This document shows, in pieces, positions 16,402-24,527 of a DNA stretch of 25,899 nt (position 1 is the first letter of the stretch; every line of letters starts with the position of its first letter). Both the position numbers and the translations under genes were made by a program. The notes beneath the pieces were generated by a model. The model did not search any database and had not been told where the DNA came from. It worked only from the letters and a program-made list of their open reading frames with translations. The DNA is from an uncultured Porphyromonas sp. (lineage in GTDB: Bacteria; Bacteroidota; Bacteroidia; Bacteroidales; Porphyromonadaceae), in assembly GCF_902489635.1 (NCBI RefSeq), contig NZ_CABUAN010000030.1:1-25899 (forward strand), written 5' to 3'.

Positions 16402-16659
16402 TATGTACGACAAGTTGTGAGGTGGTATCCGTCCTCACGAGACTATTGCAAAAGTCAAGAGTCTCCTAACACGTGACCTTTACGCCTAAAATGGTGCTAC
16501 CGAATTGATAAAGATTGCTGTTGGTCTTGCTGTATCATTGTTTTTTCGTAACTTGCCCCTGTTTTCGAGAGCCGACGCTTGTTCGCCTATCTCGAGCATT
16601 GTATACGGATTTGGAAATCACATAGATAGAGTTTAGATAGTACTAAGCAATAACATTAT
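16402..16659. other. Intergenic region upstream of the LRR_5 gene
   Basis: Together with the hairpin before it this is a 340-bp gap without a gene. It contains the 27-bp palindrome, then about 195 bp leading to the next ATG. A TAACTTGC at about 16547 and an ATTTG at about 16610 are weak promoter-box resemblances; neither is a full TAnnTTTG, so no promoter is called. Nothing else recognised. Confidence 0.5.
16439..16465 (+). repeat. 27-bp palindromic repeat, copy 2 (3' of C10 protease gene)
   Basis: Arms GAGACT / AGTCTC with inner TTG / CAA and a central CAAAAGT. It matches the reverse complement of 29-55 in 25 of 27 positions. The two changes fall opposite each other and break one pair of the stem. 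Like copy 1, it lies after a stop codon in the same orientation relative to the upstream gene. Confidence 0.6.
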
Positions 16660-18399
16660 ATGGTCAGAAAACTACTAATTACCGCAGGGCTAATTATGGC
16701 GATGAGTGGACTCTCGCTACAAGTATCAGCCCAGACAGTCGATCTCTCCAATCAAGGAGATGGGGGAGTAAAGGAACCCTCCTACAGCTCTCGTCACGAG
16801 CTCAGGACAGGTCGACAGCTGATGTCGCAAGACTTCAAAGCTACAGACACACGTACGATCTACGCCACCAAGGAGGGGTTCTACGTGCGCTTTGTCAGCG
16901 AAGAGAACAAGACCGTTGAGATCGCACCCGCACAGGGTCCTGATGACCGTCTTAAGGAGGGCGTTTACTACAAGGATGTCGTCATCCCTGAGATCCTCAA
17001 TGTCAAGAAGGCTAAGGATGAGGTGGTCCCCTGCACCGTCGTTGCTGTGGGACAGGCTGCTTTTGCAACTAATGAGGTCTACACAGTGAAGTATCCGTCC
17101 ACTTGCAAAGAGCTTAAGGATAGAGTCTTCCGTCTAGCTACGCTCACGGAGTGTGTCATCCCCGATCAGATTGAGAAGATCGGCGACAATGTGTTTATGG
17201 ATTGCTTGAAAGCCACCAAGGTGGAGATTGGCAAGGGTCTTAAGACGATGGGCAAGGCGCCCTTTATGAACTGCCAAAACCTCGCAACTATTACGGTATC
17301 TCCCGACAACACGATCCTCAAGGCTCAAGACAACATCCTATACAGTAAGGATATGACGAAGGTCTATCTCTGCCCTCCTGAGCTTAGGACGGCTAAGATC
17401 GTACTACCTAATACGGTAAAGGAGATAGAGGACTTCGCCTTCCTAAGCTGTATCTATATCAAGGAGCTCGTCCTCAACGAAGGTTTGGAGCGAATAGGTG
17501 AAGAGGGCCTCTACAACTGTGCTTGGCTAGAGCAGCTGACTATCCCTGCCTCCCTACGGGAGATCGGTCCTATGGCTCTCACACTACTCAAGAAGTGTGA
17601 GAAGATTACGGTCGCAGAGGGCAATAAAACCTTTGAGGTTAAGTCAGACGGTGTCAATGAGGGTAAGCTACTGATCAATAAGACTAAGAACTCGCTCGTT
17701 CTTTGTCTCTACAAGGGGACGAAAGATGTCACCGTGCCAGAGGGTATTACGGAGATCGAGCCTTTTGCCTTCCTATCTTGTCGCTGGACGGAGTCGCTCA
17801 AGCTCCCCGCATCTGTCGATAGTATAGGGTATACAGCCTTTTCAGATATGAGGATCTCTGAGATTGAGATCCCCGAGAAGGTTCGGGTGATACCACCTTA
17901 CTGCATCAGCGACTGCGCTAAGCTCTCGAAGATCACTCTTGGTAAGAACGTCGTACTAGTCGAGGATCAAGCATTCGCTGGCAACGACTTGCTGGAGACA
18001 AAGGGTGGCACGCTACAGATACTTGCTGTCACACCTCCAGCTGTAGGCAAGGATAATGATGGCACAGTCTATGACATGGGTGAAGACTTCTATAGAAATG
18101 TCGTACTAGAGGTCCCCAAGGAGGCTAGAGAGGCTTATCAGAATGATATCAACTGGAGCCTATTCTACCAAATCTATCCAGTAGGCAATGAGCTCGTCCA
18201 GCCTGTGTCGCCTCTACAGATCAGCGTAGCAGGAGGCCTCCTCTCTATCGTCGCTCCTGAGGTAGCTCCGATCGCTATCTATACACTCGATGGCCAGGTC
18301 GTCTACACGACCTCTGCACTAGAGACTCAGCTCGCACTGCCTGCAGGTCTCTACATGGTTACCTACGGCACGCAAGCTACTAAGGTGCTTGTCGACTAA
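16660..18399 (+). CDS. Secreted BspA-type leucine-rich repeat (LRR_5) protein with T9SS-like C-terminus
   Basis: 579 aa. A signal peptide (about 1-24, ending QVSAQ) and an N-terminal region of unknown fold are followed by LRR_5/BspA-type repeats (about 120-470). Recognisable units include VIPDQIEKIGDNVFMDC, VLPNTVKEIEDFAFLSC, TIPASLREIGPMAL, VPEGITEIEPFAFLSC and EIPEKVRVIPPYCISDC. The last ~65 residues look like a T9SS C-terminal domain (VAPIAIYTLDGQVVYT, LPAGLYMVTYGTQATKVLVD). It lacks a clear YPNP start and ends in Asp instead of the usual basic end. Family members are surface adhesins in oral Bacteroidetes and other anaerobes; the ligand here is unknown. The LRR family assignment is firm, the secretion route likely. 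Confidence 0.88.
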   Translation: MVRKLLITAGLIMAMSGLSLQVSAQTVDLSNQGDGGVKEPSYSSRHELRTGRQLMSQDFKATDTRTIYATKEGFYVRFVSEENKTVEIAPAQGPDDRLKEGVYYKDVVIPEILNVKKAKDEVVPCTVVAVGQAAFATNEVYTVKYPSTCKELKDRVFRLATLTECVIPDQIEKIGDNVFMDCLKATKVEIGKGLKTMGKAPFMNCQNLATITVSPDNTILKAQDNILYSKDMTKVYLCPPELRTAKIVLPNTVKEIEDFAFLSCIYIKELVLNEGLERIGEEGLYNCAWLEQLTIPASLREIGPMALTLLKKCEKITVAEGNKTFEVKSDGVNEGKLLINKTKNSLVLCLYKGTKDVTVPEGITEIEPFAFLSCRWTESLKLPASVDSIGYTAFSDMRISEIEIPEKVRVIPPYCISDCAKLSKITLGKNVVLVEDQAFAGNDLLETKGGTLQILAVTPPAVGKDNDGTVYDMGEDFYRNVVLEVPKEAREAYQNDINWSLFYQIYPVGNELVQPVSPLQISVAGGLLSIVAPEVAPIAIYTLDGQVVYTTSALETQLALPAGLYMVTYGTQATKVLVD

Positions 18400-18409
18400 A
18401 CATATAGCA

Positions 18410-18467
18410 CTGTAGAGACGCTCGGACTCACCGCAGAACTCTCTGCCCGAGGCGGGTGCCTCTACAG
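18410..18467 (+). terminator. Imperfect hairpin between the two LRR genes
   Basis: CTGTAGAG (18410-18417) pairs with CTCTACAG (18460-18467). Inside, CGCTCGG can pair with CCGAGGCG with one bulge. It starts 11 bp after the stop of the LRR_5 gene. It could terminate or partly attenuate transcription into the next gene, 41 bp further on. Confidence 0.5.
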
Positions 18468-18507
18468 AGCTACCCTCTAGATAAAACTAACTAACTATAT
18501 AAGGATT

Positions 18508-20814
18508 ATGAAGTCAAAACTACTCCTTCTCCTCACGCTCTTGGGCGTGTTAGGGCTGACGGCACCTCGAGCTTTTGCTCAGGACCCCGAGCCAGCCATT
18601 GGTAAGATTACCATTGTCACAGCACTCAATGTCGGTGATAACATGAATATCATCGTCACGGGGCCCGATGGTACCGGCCAAAACATCGATATGAAGGGTG
18701 TTAAGCCCGTACAAGTCGAGGGCGGTAAGATAGCCTATGAGATCACGGAGAAGCCTGTCGTTATAACGGGTGACATCCGCACCTTTGAGTGCACCATGTC
18801 TCAGGTCAAATCTCTGAAGTTTGAGAACTGTGTCAACCTCACCGATCTCATCTGCGGTACTAACATCATAGACTTCCTAGACCTGACTGGACTGTCAGCT
18901 CTAGAGTCTCTGAACTGTACCTCTTCAAATATCAACACGATCAAGCTCGATGGCTGTGTCAATTTGAAGGAAATCAAGGCTGATGGCAATAAGCTCAAGA
19001 GCATCAACCTGACAGCAGCTCCTAAGCTAGAGACGGTCTCACTACCTATCAATCAGCTGACGGAGATCAATCTAGACGGTCTCTCTTGCAAGTCTGTAGA
19101 CCTCTCTGCCAATAGCCTCAGAACTTTGGACTTGTCTAAGACTAAGGGGCTCGAGTACATCTCTATCTCAGCGAACCCTATTGTCTCAATTAACCTAACA
19201 GGCTGTACGTCTCTCCAGAAGCTGAGTGCTAAGACGACCAGCCTCTCAGAGATAGACCTCTCTGGTCTCACGGCTCTTACGGAGGCAGACCTGCACAAAG
19301 GACAGCTCACTAAGATTACATTCAAAGACAACGCAAATCTCAAGGATGTTGATCTGAGTGAGAATAAGCTCAAAGTGGCCGACTTCACTGGCTGTCCTAT
19401 GCTATCTAACCTTAGTCTCAATGGTAACCAGCTGGAGGAGCTGACTCTCAAGGATATGAGAAGTCTGACTGACATCAACCTGAGATACAACAAGCTCACT
19501 AAGTTCTCTATTGCGAACTGCCCAAGACTCAAGAGTCTCGTCCTCAGTGACAACCTCCTCACCTCTGCAGATCTAACTGGAGGTAAGCTCAGACTACAGG
19601 ATGTATATGTAGATGGCAACCAGCTGACGACACTAGATGTAACAGGCTTTGCTAGTCTTGCTACACTCAGTGCTGGTAGGAACCAGCTCACCGAGGTGAA
19701 GCTAGAGGGATGTAGTGCGCTTCGCTATCTAGATCTCTCTGAGAATAACTTCTCTACTCTAAAGTTCCCCACACTCCCCGCACTCGGCGAGGTTTATATC
19801 CAGAACAACAGCATCAAGGGCGACGCTATGAAGGAGCTTATGAGCTCGCTGCCTCATAAGGATAGCTCTGAGCCAGGTTCATACGCTGGCAGTATCTATG
19901 CTGTCGAGACACGTAGCGACAAGGAGCAGAACATCTGCCTCAAGGAGCACGTCAAGATCGCTCACGACCTAGGCTGGGGCGTATACGACCATCGCACTTG
20001 GAGCAACTATGATGGTGCTGCCGTCTGCAAGGTTACGACCAAGACTATCGGCGAGGGTGGCTCTATCAAGGTAAATGGTCAGATCGAGTTGCCCGAGGTT
20101 TACACAGACACTAAGGTCGTAATCACTGCTGACAATCAGGAGGGATACGCTCTTAAGACGCTTAACAAAGTCCTCAAGGGAGACACCGTCAACATCTTCA
20201 ACGATCGCTACTTCTATGCTTCCGACGCTGATGTTGAGGTGGTCGCTACCTTTACCAACGACATCTGCAAGGTTGTCCTGAAGAAACTCGGCCAGGGTGT
20301 CCTCAAGCTCAAGGGTGATGGTCTCGATACGAGGGGCCTACCTCGTGGTATGGAGCTAGAGGTCGTCGCTGGTGCTGATGAGTACGCAGACTGGCAGCTT
20401 GGTGCTCTTACGATAAGAAAGCTCAAGACCGGAGGTAAGCCTATCAACATTATGGGCTCCAAGACCTTTACTCTAGAAGAGGATACAGAGGTCTTTGCTG
20501 AGTATCAGAAAGATGGCGTGGAGCCAGGTGATACAGCTGTATGGGATGGCGAGAAGTGGCTCGGAGTCATCATGCCTACCGTACCAAGCTCTGAGCAGGC
20601 TGAGCTCTATCCTAACCCCGCTACAGACTTTGTCACCATCGCTGGCGCACAGCCTGCTACGACGGTCAATGTCTACACGCTCTCAGGCGCACTAGTCGGT
20701 AGCTACGCTACCAGCCGTGAGGGTTATGTAGAGCTTACAGTAGCAGACCTTCCCGAGGGTACCTACATTGTCTTGATCGGCAATGATCCTCGCAAGCTGA
20801 TCATACGTCGTTGA
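18508..20814 (+). CDS. Secreted leucine-rich repeat protein with T9SS type A sorting domain
   Basis: 768 aa. A signal peptide (about 1-25, ending RAFAQ) and a short beta region precede about 16 consecutive ~21-residue LRRs (about 99-435), each with the pattern L..LdL.....L..L....N.L. Examples are LDLTGLSALESLNCTSSNI and VDLSENKLKVADFTGC. Two B-repeat-like modules follow (about 505-590 and 590-670, each ending in a VVATF/VFAEY strand). The T9SS CTD occupies about 695-768 (ELYPNPATDFVTIAG, VNVYTLSGALVGSY, LPEGTYIVLIGNDPRKLIIRR). The LRR type is internalin-like, different from the LRR_5 type of its neighbour. Probably a surface adhesin; target unknown. Both LRR genes have the same orientation with a 108-bp gap. 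Confidence 0.88.
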   Translation: MKSKLLLLLTLLGVLGLTAPRAFAQDPEPAIGKITIVTALNVGDNMNIIVTGPDGTGQNIDMKGVKPVQVEGGKIAYEITEKPVVITGDIRTFECTMSQVKSLKFENCVNLTDLICGTNIIDFLDLTGLSALESLNCTSSNINTIKLDGCVNLKEIKADGNKLKSINLTAAPKLETVSLPINQLTEINLDGLSCKSVDLSANSLRTLDLSKTKGLEYISISANPIVSINLTGCTSLQKLSAKTTSLSEIDLSGLTALTEADLHKGQLTKITFKDNANLKDVDLSENKLKVADFTGCPMLSNLSLNGNQLEELTLKDMRSLTDINLRYNKLTKFSIANCPRLKSLVLSDNLLTSADLTGGKLRLQDVYVDGNQLTTLDVTGFASLATLSAGRNQLTEVKLEGCSALRYLDLSENNFSTLKFPTLPALGEVYIQNNSIKGDAMKELMSSLPHKDSSEPGSYAGSIYAVETRSDKEQNICLKEHVKIAHDLGWGVYDHRTWSNYDGAAVCKVTTKTIGEGGSIKVNGQIELPEVYTDTKVVITADNQEGYALKTLNKVLKGDTVNIFNDRYFYASDADVEVVATFTNDICKVVLKKLGQGVLKLKGDGLDTRGLPRGMELEVVAGADEYADWQLGALTIRKLKTGGKPINIMGSKTFTLEEDTEVFAEYQKDGVEPGDTAVWDGEKWLGVIMPTVPSSEQAELYPNPATDFVTIAGAQPATTVNVYTLSGALVGSYATSREGYVELTVADLPEGTYIVLIGNDPRKLIIRR

Positions 20815-20844
20815 TGACAGGGACGACTCTATAATTATAAGGTG

Positions 20845-20881
20845 CAGTGTGGACGCGCAGTAATGTTGTCGCTCCACACTG
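20845..20881 (+). terminator. Hairpin after the second LRR gene
   Basis: CAGTGTGGA (20845-20853) pairs with TCCACACTG (20873-20881) around a 19-nt loop, 30 bp after the stop; AAG and CTT outside can extend it. Near-direct repeats starting GACTCTATA lie on both sides (20825 and 20906). A TTTG at 20891-20894 with a TATAGTTA at 20911 could be a weak promoter for the next gene. Confidence 0.5.
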
Positions 20882-20953
20882 TATCTTATGTTTGGGTCGT
20901 GACTAGACTCTATAGTTACATCTAATCAAACAAAGCACAGTTTACACCGCTTT

Positions 20954-23887
20954 ATGAATCATTCATTTATATCCAAACTACTAGCTGTCGGCCTCGTAGC
21001 CCTCTCTTGGGTTGGAGGGCTTGTGGCACAGCAGTCCTTTGGAGGCGTACCAGCTGGCTTCACAGCCTCCACGACTGAGCTACGCTCTGCGGGGAGTACG
21101 CCTGTCGTTCGCGTCCTCCCTGAGTTCAACGTCCAGGACTTCAAGACAGCACGACAGTGGAACAAGGGGCAGGTACAGTTCAAGACCCTCACCATCGGTC
21201 GTGTCGTAGAGACCTCTATCGACTTCGCACGGCAGGCTCAGGCTATCGAGCTGGAGCTTGGCAAGGTGATCTATCGTCTGCGCATCTCCTCTCCAGGAGC
21301 ACAAGCTATGACGCTCCTCTATGATGACTTCTTCATTCCTAACGATGGAGGCCGTCTCTATATCTATACCCCTGATCGCTCCGTCCTCTTAGGCGCTTAT
21401 ACCTACGAGACGCATCCCAAGCACGGAGGCTTTGCCAATGAGCCTCTCAATGGCGATGAGGTAATTATGGAGTATGAGCCAGGACGTACGGGAGCGATGC
21501 CTACGCTACTCGTCTCTGGTGTCGGCTACATCTACGATGCTAAGGTAGACAACAAGACCAATAAGCTCCGTAGCATCTTCTACCCTGGTGAGGATGAGAG
21601 TGGAGACCCGATCCCTCAGATTGGCATCAACTGCCCTGAGGGAGCTGACTGGCAGGCTGAGAAGACTGGTGTATGCCAGCTCATCATGTATGACTATCCC
21701 TATATCAGCCTCTGCTCGGGCAACTTGCTGAACAATACCAACCAAGACTTTCGCCCCTTTATCCTCTCCGCTGCACACTGTATCTCTCTGAGCGACAGGC
21801 AGGAGGTAAAGCAGGAGGATCTAGACAAGTGGACCTTTGTCTTCCACTATGAGAAGCCTACCTGTAGTGACGGCTCTCTAGCACTCAATCGTGGTAAGTC
21901 TATCGTTGGCTGTGATGTCCGTACGTTCCTACCCTTCTTGGGTATGAGCGATGGTCTACTCCTCGAGGCACACACACAGGTGCCCGAGAACTATCGCGTC
22001 TACTACAACGGTTGGGATCGCTGGTCTATGACACCTAAGACCCCAGTCGTAGGCATACACCACCCGATGGGCGATGCTAAGAAGATCTCCATCGCAGATG
22101 GTCCTATCCGTCTAAGCACCTGGGATACGGGCGATGGCGAGGCTGGAGAGAAGAATGCTCACTTTGAGTTTCACTATACCCAGGGAGCTACCGAGGGTGG
22201 TTCTTCAGGCTCTTCACTCTTTAGTGCTGAGCACCTAGTCGTGGGCACCCTCACGGGTGGTCGTACAGAGGGCAATGACTTCTACGGACGTCTCAAGTTC
22301 CACTGGGATCACTTTAAGAAGAATGACACAATCGACTGCATGGACATCTACCTAGATCCTAAGGATGGGGGACTGGCTCGCCAGCTAGAGGGTACGTGGC
22401 GTAATGGGCTGAAGCCCCTACAGCCTGTATCTGACCTCAAGGTGCAGGTGACCAATACGGAGGCGCAGCTATCCTGGGCAGCCATTGACAAGAGCACGAT
22501 CCCCGCTGAGTGGAAGGTCTCTTACCGCATCTATCGCAACGGAACCTTTGTCCAGGAGGTTACCGACAATAAGTTTACAGAGTCTCGGGAGGTCGCTCTA
22601 GGAGACAAGGCTCGTGAGGGCTCTGTTGTCTATGGTGTACAGGTACGCTATGACTATGGTGGCAAGACGCTACCCGATGATGGACATAATGAGGGTGCAG
22701 CATACACCTATGGCGAGTCTGATCTCATCGAGCAGGGCGCTTACTGGGGCAATGCTGTACACACGATGACTGCTATCCCTAAGGCTAGTAGCAATGGTGT
22801 CTTGGTTACTTGGAGTGAGCCTGCAAATCTTCAGGAGGTCTCTCTCTTTGGTTATCCCGATCCTGACAAGATGGAGTTCATCTCCTACCAGCATCCTAAG
22901 GTTGAGCTCAATAGCAGTCGCTACTCTACGCCCAACCGCTACAACCTGACGGTGCGTATCGCTAGTGATCGCTTTGTAGGAGAGGCTAGCCCGACGCTCT
23001 ATGCCGTGCGCCTCATCCCCGATACGCAACTTAATTTCCCCGAGCCTGAGAAAGCACAGCGCTACACGATCATCCTGCGCAATGGCATTGAGCGTAACGA
23101 CATGCTGGGAGGTATGGCTGGTGTGATCTATGAGCAGTCCTTCAACGTGCCAGAAGACTGGCAGCCTGGTCAGTGGGTTACGGTGCTCCTAGACAAGCCC
23201 TTCAAGATCGACCCGATGAAGGATCTCTTCATCGGCTACGGCATCCCCAACAAGGACAACGCTGCAGGAGTCGTCTGTGTCAAGAACACCAACGATGCAC
23301 TACGTCCTTATCTAGATGGCTTCCTTCTCATCAACCAGCTGATGATCCCATACCCCGAGGGCAAGTTCAAGGGCTCTACACCTCCTGAGGAGTATCACGC
23401 TATGCGCTTCGTCTTTGCTCCTTCTGATCGTGTAGAGAAGCTCGAGGAGTTCGACTGTTTTGCCAAGGGCAAGGTACCCGTACCATTCCCCAAGGTCAAG
23501 AGCTACAAGCTCCTCAAGAACGGCAAGGTCATCGCTGAGGGTCTCACTGCCAATGATTATCAAGATCCAACGGGCAGTATGACCGACAGCTACACCGTCG
23601 AGGTCGTCTATGAGAATGGTGGTGCTTACGCTCCTGTAGGGGTCAGCGAGGTAGAGCGCAGTCTCGAGCCTATCGCTTATCCTACGCAGCTCGACGCTAC
23701 GGCGCAGCTATACGTAGAGAACAGTGCTGAGGTGCTGACGCTCCGCGTCCTGACCGTAGATGGTGCTAACGTGATGCAGATTGATCAGCCAGGACACGTT
23801 GTAGATCTCTCTACGCTACCTGCTGGTCGCTACGTTGTCGTGATGCAGACGGCTGCTGGTACCTTCACACAGTACATCACCAAGTAA
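20954..23887 (+). CDS. Secreted trypsin-fold serine protease (lysyl endopeptidase-like) with T9SS-like C-terminus
   Basis: 977 aa. A signal peptide (about 1-25) and propeptide-like region (about 26-210) precede a chymotrypsin-fold protease domain (about 220-465). The visible catalytic residues are His275 in LSAAHCIS, Asp333 in MSDGLLLE and Ser418 in TEGGSSGSSLF. The TEGGSSGS block followed by VVGTLTGG strongly resembles Achromobacter-type lysyl endopeptidases, but Lys specificity cannot be shown from sequence reading alone. A fibronectin-III-like domain lies at about 474-560, then a beta-rich region of unknown fold (about 590-830) that may be a jelly-roll/adhesin-like domain. The last ~70 residues (TLRVLTVDGANVMQ, LPAGRYVVVMQTAAGTFTQYITK) match the end of a T9SS sorting domain, without the usual YPNP motif. 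Likely degrades host or environmental protein at the cell surface. Fourth and last of the secreted-protein cluster. Confidence 0.88.
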   Translation: MNHSFISKLLAVGLVALSWVGGLVAQQSFGGVPAGFTASTTELRSAGSTPVVRVLPEFNVQDFKTARQWNKGQVQFKTLTIGRVVETSIDFARQAQAIELELGKVIYRLRISSPGAQAMTLLYDDFFIPNDGGRLYIYTPDRSVLLGAYTYETHPKHGGFANEPLNGDEVIMEYEPGRTGAMPTLLVSGVGYIYDAKVDNKTNKLRSIFYPGEDESGDPIPQIGINCPEGADWQAEKTGVCQLIMYDYPYISLCSGNLLNNTNQDFRPFILSAAHCISLSDRQEVKQEDLDKWTFVFHYEKPTCSDGSLALNRGKSIVGCDVRTFLPFLGMSDGLLLEAHTQVPENYRVYYNGWDRWSMTPKTPVVGIHHPMGDAKKISIADGPIRLSTWDTGDGEAGEKNAHFEFHYTQGATEGGSSGSSLFSAEHLVVGTLTGGRTEGNDFYGRLKFHWDHFKKNDTIDCMDIYLDPKDGGLARQLEGTWRNGLKPLQPVSDLKVQVTNTEAQLSWAAIDKSTIPAEWKVSYRIYRNGTFVQEVTDNKFTESREVALGDKAREGSVVYGVQVRYDYGGKTLPDDGHNEGAAYTYGESDLIEQGAYWGNAVHTMTAIPKASSNGVLVTWSEPANLQEVSLFGYPDPDKMEFISYQHPKVELNSSRYSTPNRYNLTVRIASDRFVGEASPTLYAVRLIPDTQLNFPEPEKAQRYTIILRNGIERNDMLGGMAGVIYEQSFNVPEDWQPGQWVTVLLDKPFKIDPMKDLFIGYGIPNKDNAAGVVCVKNTNDALRPYLDGFLLINQLMIPYPEGKFKGSTPPEEYHAMRFVFAPSDRVEKLEEFDCFAKGKVPVPFPKVKSYKLLKNGKVIAEGLTANDYQDPTGSMTDSYTVEVVYENGGAYAPVGVSEVERSLEPIAYPTQLDATAQLYVENSAEVLTLRVLTVDGANVMQIDQPGHVVDLSTLPAGRYVVVMQTAAGTFTQYITK

Positions 23888-23987
23888 AGCCACTCCACGA
23901 GACCATAACGTCGTAAGACTTTAAGTCTCATCACGGGTCTAGCGCGACCCAGCAGACTAGGCGCGCACGACCCCATTATCTATAGAT

Positions 23988-24025
23988 AGAAGCGTGGTAA
24001 GGACAGAGATCCTTATCACGCTTCT
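23988..24025 (+). terminator. Terminator hairpin after the serine protease gene (intron target)
   Basis: 16-bp stem (arms 23988-24003 and 24010-24025; outer AGAAGCGTG / CACGCTTCT, one G-T pair) with a 6-nt loop. No T-tract follows, because group II intron sequence begins at once. The original T-tract, if any, would be in the 3' exon beyond the window. Group IIC introns are known to insert just after such terminator stems. Confidence 0.8.
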
Positions 24026-24527
24026 GTATGTATGACGGGCATGTCATACATCTGTGGTGAAAGTCCACACGGGGCGTAGTTGCCAACGAACCCCATAGCG
24101 ACTTGCAAGTTTCAAGGGGTGACCCTTGGGAGAGAAGAAGCAATAGCGAATTCGTGGCCTGACGAACAGAAACCTAATACTAAGGCGTATCAAGCGGACA
24201 AGCTGGCAAAAGGCAGTAAAGTTCCCAAAGGCAACCGTAACCTTGATGCGTAAATTAGGCAGGTAAACGATGAAAGATGTATGACTTATCCCGCGAGGCC
24301 TCGGCAGTCCTCAAGGATAGTAACAACGAATGTCGAGGAGTCAGCAGAGGTCGAAGTAGCCGTTCTCGCGCAGAACAAGGCGAAGGGCCGAATAATTCGT
24401 AACGTTAATCAAGAATGTATGTTCCGATGTCTTTGCTGACGAGTGGCAACGGTCAAAACGTCAATGCGATCGCCCACATAGAGCTAAGCACTTATGTATC
24501 GGAAGCGGAAATTAAGAAAGACGGAAG
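24026..24527 (+). ncRNA. Group II intron ribozyme, 5' domains (I to start of IV)
   Basis: About 500 nt without an ORF, holding ribozyme domains I-III and the start of IV. Seen: the 7-bp helix at 24030-24049, GGTGAAAGTCC, and the AGAGGTCGAAGTAG stretch. Individual helices were not fully drawn. The maturase ribosome-binding region (ACGGAAG before the ATG) is at its end. Confidence 0.75.

Noticed and set aside
16320..16659. Search for a tRNA or small RNA in the gap before the LRR_5 gene
   Set aside because: Only a terminator-like hairpin and the 27-bp palindrome are present; no cloverleaf pattern or conserved T-loop was found.
18801..19691. Minus-strand frames of 83 and 212 aa rich in Leu/Ser/Arg opposite the LRR gene
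   Set aside because: The pattern is the antisense reading of the leucine-rich repeats; no start context or family likeness.
23899..23929. Possible third copy of the 27-bp palindrome (GAGAC...GTCTC after the serine protease gene)
   Set aside because: Only the outer 5 bp agree; the loop and inner stem differ, so it is not counted as a family member.
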